Source: DATARH01 sp963712835 (lineage in GTDB: Bacteria > Pseudomonadota > Alphaproteobacteria > ATCC43930 > CGMCC-115725). Taken from it: a stretch of DNA of 64,000 nt. Of the stretch, positions 53,075 to 62,042 are shown piece after piece (within the stretch, counting starts at the first letter, position 1; every line of letters begins with the position of its first letter). Made by a program: the position numbers and the translations under genes. The stretch spans positions 186,001 to 250,000 of the forward strand of contig CAVQJJ010000011.1 of NCBI GenBank assembly GCA_963712835.1, given 5' to 3'. The notes under the pieces were generated by a model. That model saw only the letters and a program-made list of their open reading frames with translations. It ran no database searches and was not told the DNA's origin.

Positions 53075-54439
53075 ATGCGAGACCTCGGAATTGCTTTCGT
53101 CATCCTGCTCATTCTCGGGATCGGAGCGACGACGCCGTTCGTGCTGACGCTCGGATACCTGTGGACAGACATTTTTTCTCCGCAATGGCTGTCTATCTCG
53201 CTGTTTGTAGGATCGCCAATCTCCGCCTTAATGGGGGCAATGGCGATTGGCGGCTATTTACTGCTCGATCGGCGGTCGCCGCCGCGACCGACAGCCACGT
53301 TGTTGCTGAGCGTGCTCTTTGTCGGCTGGATGACCCTGACGACGACATGGGCGGTCGTTCCCGATACAGCCTGGATTCAATGGAACTGGGCGACGAAGAC
53401 GATCCTGTTTTCCGCCTTTGTGCCGTTCGTCATCCGCTCCCGAGTGCAAATCGAAGCGTTCCTGCAGGTCTTTGCCTTTTCGGCTGCCGGACATCTGCTG
53501 CCCTGGGGGCTGAAGACCCTCGTCGACGGAGGCGGCTACAATCGGCCGCTCGGGCTGCTTGGCGTCAACTCCGGCCCGTTCGGCGAAAGCAGCATGGTCG
53601 CGGGCACTATCATCATGCTTGTTCCCTTGTTGCTTGTATTGCGGCGTCACTCGCTGTTGATCGCGTCGCCAACATTGCGCAACGTGCTTTACCTTGGCTA
53701 CATCGTCATCGGGCTTGCCGGCGCAGTCGGCACATTTGCGCGGACAGCCATCGTCGGAGCCGCCGTCCTGCTGTCGGGATTTTGGCTCCAGTCGCGCCGC
53801 AAAATTCTATTCGTCATTGCGGCCGTTCCCGTGGCTGCGGTGCTCAGCCTCGCACTGACGACGCAGTGGCAGGATCGCATTTCAACGATCGAGGATCCGA
53901 CTGCCGACACGTCCGCCGATACGCGGCTGATCATCTGGCGCTGGACGTTAGATTATGTCGCGCAGCACCCATTCGGCGGTGGCTTTGACGTGCACAATAC
54001 CAGCCAGATTTTCGTCCCCCAACCGGATCAGGAGGCACCGAGGCTGGAAGTCGGTCGGGCTCCCCACAGCATCTATTTTCAAATCCTCGGAGAGCACGGG
54101 TGGGTGGGGCTTTTCCTGTTCCTGGCCATCCAGGCTGCCAGCCTTGGAATGCTCTGGAAGACGAGCCGAAAAACCCGCGGGATCGTTGAATTGCGCTGGT
54201 GCCGGGACATGGCCAAGGCACTGATGATGGCGACATTGACGATGCTCGCCTGCGGCGCTTTTATCGGCATCGCCTATCAGCCGACACTGTGGAATTTGAC
54301 CGCGTTGTCAGTATGCGTCAGCGAATATGCACGACGCTATTGGGCGCAGGTGCGCGCCGACCGACACCTCTTGCCGTTCCGCTTATCGTCCGCGGTGGGT
54401 AGCGGCCGTCTGGCGCGATCAGATGGGCCGAGCGGCTAA
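53075..54439 (+). CDS. O-antigen ligase-family protein, exosortase A system-associated
   Basis: A 454-residue polytopic protein of the Wzy_C/O-antigen ligase superfamily, of the type called 'putative O-glycosylation ligase' in exosortase A loci. About eleven hydrophobic helices are visible. The central loop (FARTAIVGAAVLL) and the long periplasmic loop with the conserved His/Arg-type region (DTRLIIWRWTLDYVAQHPFG ... RAPHSIYFQILGEHG) match the family. It would polymerise or transfer lipid-linked glycan at the periplasmic face. It lies directly after a 48-residue membrane protein gene. Confidence 0.87.
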   Translation: MRDLGIAFVILLILGIGATTPFVLTLGYLWTDIFSPQWLSISLFVGSPISALMGAMAIGGYLLLDRRSPPRPTATLLLSVLFVGWMTLTTTWAVVPDTAWIQWNWATKTILFSAFVPFVIRSRVQIEAFLQVFAFSAAGHLLPWGLKTLVDGGGYNRPLGLLGVNSGPFGESSMVAGTIIMLVPLLLVLRRHSLLIASPTLRNVLYLGYIVIGLAGAVGTFARTAIVGAAVLLSGFWLQSRRKILFVIAAVPVAAVLSLALTTQWQDRISTIEDPTADTSADTRLIIWRWTLDYVAQHPFGGGFDVHNTSQIFVPQPDQEAPRLEVGRAPHSIYFQILGEHGWVGLFLFLAIQAASLGMLWKTSRKTRGIVELRWCRDMAKALMMATLTMLACGAFIGIAYQPTLWNLTALSVCVSEYARRYWAQVRADRHLLPFRLSSAVGSGRLARSDGPSG

Positions 54440-54476
54440 GAAACCGGCGGCGGGACGGCGGCACAAGACGCCTGTA

Positions 54477-55439
54477 TCAGTGAACCTCGCCGGCGCCGTG
54501 CAACGGAACAGTGTCCCCGGCGAGCTGATTGTCGCGAAGGATGGCAGGCGTCTTGGTGTCGTTCCAGACGAATGCCGTGGGGTGATCGCCGGAATTGCGG
54601 AACTTGTTGTCCGTGATCTCGATTCTGTCCACCGGATTTGTCACGCCTTCTTCTCCGATGCGGATGGCGGCGAGGTGATTTTCGGCCTTAGGCCCTTTCT
54701 GCATGGTGTTGTCGTGGACGATAAGGTTGCCGCCGTTCGGGATGTCTATGAGCAGGCTCGCGGTTCCTTCGTCGGTGTCCGCGATGACGCAGTCTACGAC
54801 CTCGGTCTGATGCGCCCGAGACTTGATATGATGGCCCTCCAATGTATCACTGAAAGTCGAATGCTCGACGCGGAGCAGATCGACAGGACCGACGTAGATG
54901 GCATGGGCGCAAGCCCCTTCGCAGATGCCGTTCCGCGCGAAGCTGCTGTTTTCGACCAGGATCTTTGAGGTCCCCGAGCCCGCCGCGAGAATGCCCTCCT
55001 CGTTGTCGAGAAATTTTACGCCATCGACCGTAAGGTTATTGCCTTCGCCGCGAATTCCGGCGCCGTTGTGGTCTTGGTCCCGCGCGCCTTTCAGTGTCAG
55101 ATTGCGGACCACGATGTCGTTCCCAACCGCAACGAACAGCCCTTTCCCTTGGCAGGTCGGGCCGCCGATGATGGCTGCGGCGTTCGGGGCGGTGCCGGCG
55201 ATCGTCAAGTTGTTCGCCCGCCACACCGCGCAGTCGGTGTAGTCCCCAGCGGCGATTAGGACCTGGTCGCCGTCTTGGGCGGCATTGGCGGCTTCCGACG
55301 GGCTTGAGTAAGGCTGACCGGGCCCAACCATCAATGTTCGCGCCACGGCGAACTGGCCCTGCGACGCTAGCCCCGCCGATAGTGAAAGCCAAAAAACAAT
55401 TTGGGAAAATGGGACAAAAACTCGACCGCAAAGCGCCAT
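54477..55439 (-). CDS. Exported right-handed parallel beta-helix protein
   Basis: A 320-residue exported protein with a signal peptide (IVFWLSLSAGLASQGQFAVA). It then shows repeated beta-helix strands of about 22-25 residues (NLTIAGTAPNAAAII, DIVVRNLTLKGA, NLTVDGVKFLDNEEGILAAG, NLIVHDNTMQKG). Such folds are usual in polysaccharide lyases, epimerases and surface glycan-binding proteins. No PEP-CTERM tail is present. It is convergent with the O-ligase and may process or bind the exopolysaccharide; catalytic residues cannot be assigned. Confidence 0.85.
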   Translation of the reverse strand: MALCGRVFVPFSQIVFWLSLSAGLASQGQFAVARTLMVGPGQPYSSPSEAANAAQDGDQVLIAAGDYTDCAVWRANNLTIAGTAPNAAAIIGGPTCQGKGLFVAVGNDIVVRNLTLKGARDQDHNGAGIRGEGNNLTVDGVKFLDNEEGILAAGSGTSKILVENSSFARNGICEGACAHAIYVGPVDLLRVEHSTFSDTLEGHHIKSRAHQTEVVDCVIADTDEGTASLLIDIPNGGNLIVHDNTMQKGPKAENHLAAIRIGEEGVTNPVDRIEITDNKFRNSGDHPTAFVWNDTKTPAILRDNQLAGDTVPLHGAGEVH

Positions 55440-55529
55440 GGCATTGTTCCCTTAAAGAGGCTTAAAACCGCACTGTCGGAGTTCGTTCAACGACGGCCCG
55501 CTAGGAGGCTCAGGGAGTGCCGCTGCGGC

Positions 55530-55736
55530 TCAACCGCGCGGTTCTCTGTCGTGCTCGAGCATTGCGGGCTCCGGGCCGACGATCAATTCAAGCTGCTCGA
55601 TCTCCCGTTGTAGCTCCCGAATAATGGTTCTCAGGAGGCCCGCCGTCCGGTAGTCGTACGTGCGGTCGGCAATGCTTTGATATCGCGCGACGCGTTCCCT
55701 CAGCTTGTTCACTTCGATCACCCGGTGCTCGCACAT
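55530..55736 (-). CDS. Small helical hypothetical protein
   Basis: A 68-residue protein, MCEHRVIEVNKLRERVARYQ onwards, rich in charged residues and predicted helical. The pattern of an LRERxxxYxxxAD start followed by a second helix (RTIIRELQREIEQLEL) resembles short conserved proteins widespread in alphaproteobacteria with unknown role. It stands alone between the beta-helix gene and the tRNA-like sequence. No clear ribosome binding site is seen. Confidence 0.55.
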   Translation of the reverse strand: MCEHRVIEVNKLRERVARYQSIADRTYDYRTAGLLRTIIRELQREIEQLELIVGPEPAMLEHDREPRG

Positions 55737-55769
55737 GCTCGGTCTTCACGTCGGCTTAGCTTGGAGTGA

Positions 55770-55846
55770 TGGTGGGCGCGGGTAGGGATCGAACCTCCTG
55801 CCTCCGCTAGGTGACCAGCGACGCTCTGCCAGTGAGCTACGCGCCC
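55770..55846 (-). tRNA. tRNA-like sequence, possibly degenerate
   Basis: Reading on the minus strand, a 7-bp acceptor pairing (GGGCGCG against CGCGCCC) is followed by discriminator A and CCA. A D-arm (GCTC ... GAGC) and a T-loop TTCGATC are also present. Against a functional gene: the anticodon stem TCGCT/AGCGG encloses an 8-base loop (GGTCACCT) with no clear anticodon, the T-stem has a mismatch, and one extra C sits before the acceptor strand. It may be a tRNA pseudogene or an unusual tRNA. No amino acid can be assigned. Confidence 0.4.
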
Positions 55847-55973
55847 CAATTCACTTTCTCCTCCCGTGGTCGATGATCTCAATTTGACGAGCGCCTGCGT
55901 GATGCGCAATGGACAAGCCGATATACAGTAGAGGTAAGACAAAGGGCGAAAACATGCCGATGAAACTCATCGC

Positions 55974-56708
55974 TTAATAGCGGAGCTGGTAATAAACTAA
56001 ACCCAGGAGCTCGTGGGCGTAGTAGAAGTTGTCGTGCAGCGCACCGACGCTTGGCAGGAAATCGGCCAGTGTCACCGTTCTCGCCGATGCTGCCCTTGCC
56101 GGATAGGGTAGAGCAGTGATCCCCGCTCGCTCGAACGACCACATCGCCCGGCGCAGATGCCAACCATTGGTTACGATTATCGCGGTGTCGAATCCGCTTG
56201 CCTTGAGCAAAGCGCTGGTGAACTCGGCATTTTCGAATGTGGTCCGGGACTCCAACTCGGTCCACGTTACCGGCACCCGAAAATCCTGATTGAGCTCGCG
56301 CGCCATCAGCACGCCGAGTGCCGTTTTAGAGCCCATCAAGCGACCCCCGGTGACGGCAATCGGCAGTTTGGTAAGGCGGTAGAGGCGAACCGCCCAAGCC
56401 AATCGCTCAATGGTGAGCGCATCTGGAGCGTCGGGCGTATCTGTGCCGTTGCCGACCAGTACCCCGGCGCCAAGAACTACAATTGCTTGCGCGCGCTGCA
56501 GCACCGACAAGTCGACCTTTGGCACGGCCAGATCCTGTAGCATTACGGTCGTCACGATCGGCAACGCCGCCAGATAGAGAGCCACGCTGGAGGCGAGCAT
56601 CAACGGGATACCCCATCGGGGGCTCCGAAAAGCGAGCACCGCTGCCGCCAACGAGATGGCGATAAAGATCGTCGGCGGCATCAGGAATGAATAGGAGAGA
56701 TTTGGCAT
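55974..56708 (-). CDS. YdcF/SanA-like (DUF218) membrane protein
   Basis: About 244 residues. There are two N-terminal hydrophobic helices (FLMPPTIFIAISLAAAVLAF; GIPLMLASSVALYLAALPIV), followed by a DUF218 domain with IVVLGAGVLVGNGTDTPDAP, IAVTGGRLMG, ESRTTFENAEF and VTNGWHLRRAMWSFERAGI. DUF218 proteins (YdcF, ElyC, SanA) act in envelope or polysaccharide biosynthesis, possibly on lipid carriers. The start is uncertain: ATGs at 56708 and 56729 and a TTG at 56798 are all possible. It follows the sugar transferase gene on the same strand, consistent with a glycan role. Confidence 0.82.
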   Translation of the reverse strand: MPNLSYSFLMPPTIFIAISLAAAVLAFRSPRWGIPLMLASSVALYLAALPIVTTVMLQDLAVPKVDLSVLQRAQAIVVLGAGVLVGNGTDTPDAPDALTIERLAWAVRLYRLTKLPIAVTGGRLMGSKTALGVLMARELNQDFRVPVTWTELESRTTFENAEFTSALLKASGFDTAIIVTNGWHLRRAMWSFERAGITALPYPARAASARTVTLADFLPSVGALHDNFYYAHELLGLVYYQLRY

Positions 56709-56800
56709 CGAATTTGACCGGAAGATCATGCGTCCGAACGGCAATACGCCCGAGAGTGCAGGCGGAATGCCTTGGGCGGCGATGCTGCGAGCACCCAAAT

Positions 56801-58264
56801 TTAGCGTGCGCCCTCGCCAAGCAGTATTACTCTAATTGTCGCAATCATTATATACAAATCAAGTATTGTGCTTTGATTTTTGAGATAAAAGAGATCGTAG
56901 GCGAGCTTTTCACGGGCGTCCTCTATGGAGGCGCCATACGGATAATTGATCTGCGCCCACCCGGTCAGACCTGGGCGAACGTAATGACGGTCGCTGTAAT
57001 GCGGTATCGCCCTGGTCAATTGATCGACAAAGAAAGGGCGTTCGGGCCTGGGGCCAATTAGGCTCATGTCACCGCGAATGACCGTCAGCAACTGCGGTAG
57101 CTCGTCGATTCGGGTCGACCGCATGAACTTGCCCACCCGGGTCACACGCGGGTCCTTGTTGGCTGCCCATTGTGGGATTGCGGCTTCGGCATCGGTCCGC
57201 ATGCTGCGGAACTTCAAAAGCATAAACGGCTTGCCGTATCGACCGGTCCGCTGTTGCGAATAAAAGATCGGACCTGCTGTCTCCAAAGGAATCAGCGCAG
57301 CAAAGATCGCCAGTATCGGAGCCGTTAGGATCAGCAGCAGCAATGCGGCGCAGATATCCGTGGCTCGCTTCACCAGGCTACTGACCCGTCGTCGCCGGCA
57401 CCCTTCACCGCGGAGAAACCAGTTGACGTCGAACGCATCGAGCGCGATGCGACCGGCCTCGCGCTCCCAAAAGGTCAAGCAATCCGTCACCGCGATGCCG
57501 TTAACCTTCCATTGCAGCAGCAACGTCGTCGGGAGCGCCGATCCTTCGTCTGCGGTCACTACCTCTCGAATACGCGTCTTGCGAAGGCCCTCCGCTGAGA
57601 ATTTTGCTGTCGCCGCGGAATCCATCTCGTCGAAAGCGTCGATCCCCAGCCGGCCCGCGATCTCCAATTGCCCCGCGCTGGCGCTGCAAAAGCTCTCGAT
57701 CTCAGCCGCGCTCCGTCCGTCTCCCAGCAAGAGAATGCGCCGTTTGAAAAATCCGCGCCGGGCCGCGGCGACGCTGATCCAACGCGTCACGACAAAGCAA
57801 ACCGGCCATATCGCGGGTAATCCGATTTCCCAGTGTGCAAGGCTGATCGGCGGAGAAGCGCGAAAAAAGCGGACGGTAAGCAGAACCACACTGCCGAGCG
57901 TGAGCGCCAACCCCACTGCAGCTGCGGCGGATGCCCCCCATCGTCCAGCTTTACCGGTATCCCGACGGTAAAGACCTACCGCGAGCCCGGACAGTGCGGT
58001 GGTGCCGACCAATACGATCGACAACGTAAAGGAATTGAAAAACTCCGTTGTTAATCCGTTCTCGTTCCCGAGGCCGACTCCGTTCCCGAGACTCGAATAT
58101 TTCATTGTTATCGTTATTAGAAAATACAAGACTATACAGTCTGCGGCTAAAAGCAGCGCCGATTGCGTCGGGACAAAGTACTTATAAATTTTAATCACAA
58201 TCATCTCCAGCATATGAGCGGCTGGATCATGGTATTTAACGATCGAATTATTGATACTATACAT
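56801..58264 (-). CDS. Polyprenyl glycosylphosphotransferase (initiating sugar transferase)
   Basis: A 487-residue bacterial sugar transferase that links the first sugar-phosphate to undecaprenyl phosphate. The N-terminal half has several hydrophobic helices and a CoA-binding-like domain (RRILLLGDGRSAAEIESF). The C-terminal catalytic domain begins with a helix (CAALLLLILTAPILAIFAAL), then FYSQQRTGRYGKPFMLLKFR, STRIDELPQLLTVIRGDMSL, IGPRPERPFFV and VRPGLTGWAQINYPYG. The ATG at 58264 directly follows a TTG. It is divergent from the LuxR-type regulator; the remaining XrtA-type genes lie on the other side of a 0.4-kb gap. Confidence 0.93.
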   Translation of the reverse strand: MYSINNSIVKYHDPAAHMLEMIVIKIYKYFVPTQSALLLAADCIVLYFLITITMKYSSLGNGVGLGNENGLTTEFFNSFTLSIVLVGTTALSGLAVGLYRRDTGKAGRWGASAAAAVGLALTLGSVVLLTVRFFRASPPISLAHWEIGLPAIWPVCFVVTRWISVAAARRGFFKRRILLLGDGRSAAEIESFCSASAGQLEIAGRLGIDAFDEMDSAATAKFSAEGLRKTRIREVVTADEGSALPTTLLLQWKVNGIAVTDCLTFWEREAGRIALDAFDVNWFLRGEGCRRRRVSSLVKRATDICAALLLLILTAPILAIFAALIPLETAGPIFYSQQRTGRYGKPFMLLKFRSMRTDAEAAIPQWAANKDPRVTRVGKFMRSTRIDELPQLLTVIRGDMSLIGPRPERPFFVDQLTRAIPHYSDRHYVRPGLTGWAQINYPYGASIEDAREKLAYDLFYLKNQSTILDLYIMIATIRVILLGEGAR

Positions 58265-58675
58265 CAATGGGTAATCACGTGGGGGTAGTTATGGCGGATA
58301 TGCTTTCGGTGTCCGGACGACGAAATAACGTCGGCCAGCGCAGGCGCGGAGCGCCTACTGCGCTGCAATGAGCCGCAAAACTGCGTACCAATCGACCTCG
58401 AGAGACGTCCCGTCCATCTCTCGATAAAAATTAAAAAACGACTTTCTTTCATAACAAATGACAACATAATTGTATGAGAGAATGTGTATCTTTGACCTCC
58501 GGTTAGACGCGATCCGTTTTTTCCCTATTTGCTAATACGGACGGAGTAACTCCCCCCAATCACTCGATCTACGCAGCTTCCATTGTACGATCACCCAGGA
58601 CGGCGACGGGCGCTGGCTTTGGCCCCATGTCGCGATTCTCAAGACTTACGTGTGCTTTAGGTGGAAAGCCGGCAG
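58265..58675. other. Intergenic region between sugar transferase and LuxR-type regulator
   Basis: This region holds the two divergent promoters. The middle part is AT-rich (58430-58540, for example AAAAATTAAAAAACGAC and CATAACAAATGACAAC). No convincing coding frame is visible. A short inverted GC-rich stretch (CAGGCGCGGAGCGCCTACTG, near 58342-58361) could form a hairpin in the leader of either gene. Confidence 0.45.
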
Positions 58676-59512
58676 ATGGTTTCTTTTTTTCTCGGGATGA
58701 AATCACAGCTGCTGAAAGACGCAGTAAAGCTTCTATTGGAGGGGGCGGGGCTCGATGTGTGCGGCGAGGCAGCCAATCTGGCCGAGACGCTAGAGAAATT
58801 ACCGAGGCCGCCGACGCGGGCGGCCGATGCGATCATCTTCGACGCTAAATTTTGCAATGATCGGCCCGAAGGGATTCGAGAGATACAAGCGGTGTCAAAT
58901 AATACTCGCATCATCATCTTGGCTTATGATACCGATTTGGCGTCGGTTACCAGAGACCAGATCTCGATGGCTGACGGTGTCCTCACTTTCGATATTTCCG
59001 CCGTCTCGATGATCGATTCACTGAAGTTGATACAATCCGGCGAACGTATAGTGCCGCGTGAACTTATGCGGTCGCTGTTTGTCCAGGATGAAAAAGGAAA
59101 TTCCGTCGCCTCCAAAAATCTTGGTGGCGATTTTTCGACGGCTGGTCGATCGCGAAGCCAGGCGCCTTCCCCACGAGAGGCCGAAATACTGCACTACCTC
59201 TTGCGCGGCGACTCCAACAAGATGATCGCCCGAGAGCTGGGCATCACCGAAGCGACCGTGAAGGTCCACCTGAAAGGCTTGCTGCGCAAGATCGGCGCCG
59301 GCAATCGAACGCAAGCGGCGATATGGGCGCTGAACAACGGTTTCAGCCTGGCAAATTTCCGTAAGCCGGCCCCGCGAAACCCTAAACGTACGGGAACTGT
59401 AACAACCGCGGCCAGGAATGCGTCCGCGAAGACCGGAAGGACGCTAATCGCCTCTTCCCAGAGGGAGGGCCGCTCGCTCAGAACTTCCGTCCTGCTGAAC
59501 GGCAAGGACTAA
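58676..59512 (+). CDS. LuxR-type regulator with degenerate receiver domain
   Basis: About 278 residues. The N-terminal 120 residues have the length and pattern of a receiver domain (VSFFLGMKSQLLKDAVKLLL, AIIFDAKF, IIILAYDTDLASV), but the acidic pair usually found after the first strand is absent, so phosphorylation is doubtful. The LuxR/NarL helix-turn-helix follows (SPREAEILHYLLRGDSNKMI, ITEATVKVHLKGLLRKIGAG). A basic tail of about 60 residues ends the protein. I prefer the ATG at 58676 (AGGTGGAAA upstream) to a GTG at 58661. It stands 14 bases before the chain-length determinant gene, so it likely regulates the locus. Confidence 0.82.
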   Translation: MVSFFLGMKSQLLKDAVKLLLEGAGLDVCGEAANLAETLEKLPRPPTRAADAIIFDAKFCNDRPEGIREIQAVSNNTRIIILAYDTDLASVTRDQISMADGVLTFDISAVSMIDSLKLIQSGERIVPRELMRSLFVQDEKGNSVASKNLGGDFSTAGRSRSQAPSPREAEILHYLLRGDSNKMIARELGITEATVKVHLKGLLRKIGAGNRTQAAIWALNNGFSLANFRKPAPRNPKRTGTVTTAARNASAKTGRTLIASSQREGRSLRTSVLLNGKD

Positions 59513-59526
59513 GGGAGTACCGGGCA

Positions 59527-61056
59527 ATGGAGAGTTTCACCGATCTGATGGCGCTTCACCTTTTCGCGGCTTGGCGTCGAAGATGGTGGGCGCTCGGCAT
59601 AGCTTGGATCGTCTGCCTTCTCGGCTGGGCCGTCGTGTACAAGCTGCCGAACCAGTACGAAGTCACCGCCCGTCTGCACGTAGACACCGATGCCGTGCTG
59701 GTACCGCTGCTGCGCGGGCTGGCGGTTGACAGCGCGATCGCCAGTCAGGCGGAGCTGATGCAAAGAACCCTGCTCAGCCACACCAACCTTCAAAAGCTGG
59801 TGACGATCTCGTATCCCAAGATTGCCAGCGGCCCGGAATCGCAACAAGAACGGCTCAGCCAGTGGCTCGCAACTGCAATCAAGATTTCCTCCGTCGGGCG
59901 CGATCTCTTCATCGTCAGCTTTCGCGATAGCAACCCGAAAGTCGCCTACGACGTCGTCACGGCGGCGCTGAAGATTTTTATCGACAACCAGACGGACGCC
60001 GCACACGCCGACATGGAAAGCGCCCAGCGCTTTCTTCGGGAACAGATAGCGATATATGAGACACAGCTTTCGGAGGCGGAACGGCGGCGCGCCGATTTCC
60101 GCACCCGGTATTTCGACATTTTGCCGGGCGAGGGACATTCGCCCTCGAGACTGGACGTTGCACGCGAAACGCTAGCCAAGCTGAAGACGGATGACGCCGA
60201 CAACAGTCTGCGGCTGGCCACGCTTAAACGCCAGCTTGCGGAGATTCCACAATTTCTACCGGGCGGCGCCGCCCTGAATTTCGCAGGAGGCGCGCTGACG
60301 AGCCTATCGCCGGCGCAGCAACAACTATTTGATGCCCAGAAGAACCTGGAACTGCTGCAGTTGCGGTTGACCGATAATCACCCGGATGTCATCGCGGCAA
60401 AGCGTCTTCTCAACCTGCTGCGTAACTCGGAGACGGGCAGCGCCGGTTCGACACCCGCGGGCGGCGCAATCTCCAATCCGGTCTACGAGCAAGTTCGGTT
60501 ACAGATCGTCGACAGGGAGACGACGCAGGCATCTACGGCCGCCAGGATAACCACTGCGGAGCGGGAGGCCGACCGCCTGGAGAAACTCGCACGCGAGGAG
60601 CCAGGGGTCGAGGCAGATTACGCACGGTTGGATCGAGACTATTCCGTCCTGCAGAAAAATTATAACGAGCTCGCCGCGCGTCTCGAGCAAGCCAGAATTG
60701 CCCAAGCGGCGAGCACGACGACCGATAACCAGGTTCATATCATTGATCCGCCACAGGAGCCGAACGTGCCAGTGGCGCCCAAGCGGCTGTTGCTGATCTC
60801 GGGCGTCCTGATATTCGGGCTGGCCACCGGCATCGCGGCGATAGTCGTTTTCGAACAGCTGGATCGCTCATTCGGCAGCCTGCTTCGCCTGCGCCGATTG
60901 GGTATGCCGGTTATCGGCGCGATCTCACGCATCAACCGAGGAACACCTTGGGACCTGGGACGCCGCGCCACGATGTTCGTGTTGGGGGTCGGGTTGCTTC
61001 TGATCGTTTATGGGGGACTGATGATCCGCGCCGGCGGCATCAGCTCGGGGGTGTGA
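59527..61056 (+). CDS. XrtA-system polysaccharide chain-length determinant (Wzz-like)
   Basis: A 509-residue Wzz/PCP-type protein controlling polysaccharide chain length. The first transmembrane helix is at about residues 18-40 (WALGIAWIVCLLGWAVVYKL), followed by the periplasmic domain with long coiled-coil segments (QRFLREQIAIYETQLSEAER, DYSVLQKNYNELAARLEQAR). Two C-terminal helices (LLLISGVLIFGLATGIAAIV; TMFVLGVGLLLIVYGGLMI) follow. This is the type found in exosortase A loci. GGGAG lies upstream of the ATG, and a kinase-like gene follows 2 bases after the stop, as partner. Confidence 0.9.
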   Translation: MESFTDLMALHLFAAWRRRWWALGIAWIVCLLGWAVVYKLPNQYEVTARLHVDTDAVLVPLLRGLAVDSAIASQAELMQRTLLSHTNLQKLVTISYPKIASGPESQQERLSQWLATAIKISSVGRDLFIVSFRDSNPKVAYDVVTAALKIFIDNQTDAAHADMESAQRFLREQIAIYETQLSEAERRRADFRTRYFDILPGEGHSPSRLDVARETLAKLKTDDADNSLRLATLKRQLAEIPQFLPGGAALNFAGGALTSLSPAQQQLFDAQKNLELLQLRLTDNHPDVIAAKRLLNLLRNSETGSAGSTPAGGAISNPVYEQVRLQIVDRETTQASTAARITTAEREADRLEKLAREEPGVEADYARLDRDYSVLQKNYNELAARLEQARIAQAASTTTDNQVHIIDPPQEPNVPVAPKRLLLISGVLIFGLATGIAAIVVFEQLDRSFGSLLRLRRLGMPVIGAISRINRGTPWDLGRRATMFVLGVGLLLIVYGGLMIRAGGISSGV

Positions 61057-61058
61057 CA

Positions 61059-62024
61059 ATGGACGGCAGCCAACCGACACTCGTAGAACGCGCCGCCGCC
61101 CGGCTGCGTTTGCAAGCCGAAGGGCGGATTCTGCCGCCGCGCCTGGCTGCGTCGTCCTCAGCCGCTTCGCCGGCATCCAGCGTGGTGGACGAACAAGCTC
61201 GGCGCTGGGAAGCCCTGGCATTCGCTCGCGGACAGGAATTTGGTGTCAGTTTCCGAGCCGATGCGCCACAAGCCAGACAGCAGAAGCCGCAGGCTCGTTT
61301 CGATACTCGCCGGCTCCGCGATCTCGGGCTGATTGACTGGGCGGCGCCGCGCAGTCAGGTGACTGAGGAATTCCGGCTCGTGAAACGCGAACTGCTTCGC
61401 CACATCACGGCCAAAAACAAGGACACGGGGACGCAACGCAACCTTGTCATGGTCACCAGCGCCTGGGCCGGCGAAGGCAAGACATTCACAACGCTCAATC
61501 TGGCCATCAGCATCGCAATGGAACCGAACCGTCGGGTGCTGCTGTTCGATGCGTGCGGCAACCGAGACTCGATGGAAAGCCTCCTCCAGTCAGTACCTCA
61601 CTGCGGCTGGCGCGACGCGATCGCGAAAGGCGGCCCCAGCATCGACGCCATCGTCCTGAACACTGACATTCCGCAAGTGGAACTCGTGGTGCCCGGGCAC
61701 GGACGTCCAGACGACGCGGCGCCCCTCGCCAGCGATCGCTTCAGGGAGCTGATCCGGGAACTCGCAGCCGGTTGCGACGACCGAATTGTCCTGATCGACG
61801 CACCTCCGTGTCTGGTGAGCAGCGATCCCGCCGTGCTTGCGGCGATCGCCGGGACCACATTGCTCGTCGTCGAAGCCAACCGTACACAGCAGCAAAGTGT
61901 CGAAGCTGCGACGGAAATTCTACGCGCCTCGACAGACCTTCACCTAATTCTGAACAAGACGCAGCTCGCGGTCACCGCTACATCTGGCTTCTATAGGCCG
62001 GAACACGAAGCAATCAGCAGCTAA
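61059..62024 (+). CDS. XrtA-associated BY-kinase-like protein (Tyr cluster missing)
   Basis: A 321-residue bacterial tyrosine-kinase-like ATPase. After a disordered N-terminus, residues 134-142 form Walker A (SAWAGEGKT), Walker A' is VLLFDACGNRD (Asp164) and Walker B is IVLIDAPPC. In BY-kinases Walker A' normally reads DxDxR/P; here the second Asp is Cys. The C-terminus has just one Tyr (SGFYRPEHEA) instead of the usual autophosphorylation cluster. It may be a regulatory ATPase rather than a kinase. The chosen ATG is 2 bases after the Wzz gene; the longer frame upstream lies within that gene. Confidence 0.87.
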   Translation: MDGSQPTLVERAAARLRLQAEGRILPPRLAASSSAASPASSVVDEQARRWEALAFARGQEFGVSFRADAPQARQQKPQARFDTRRLRDLGLIDWAAPRSQVTEEFRLVKRELLRHITAKNKDTGTQRNLVMVTSAWAGEGKTFTTLNLAISIAMEPNRRVLLFDACGNRDSMESLLQSVPHCGWRDAIAKGGPSIDAIVLNTDIPQVELVVPGHGRPDDAAPLASDRFRELIRELAAGCDDRIVLIDAPPCLVSSDPAVLAAIAGTTLLVVEANRTQQQSVEAATEILRASTDLHLILNKTQLAVTATSGFYRPEHEAISS

Positions 62025-62042
62025 TCGGCATAGGTAAATTAC

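Noticed and set aside
58264..58467. Small minus-strand gene in the promoter gap of the sugar transferase
   Set aside because: No ribosome binding site and no protein-like composition; the region is better explained as divergent promoters.
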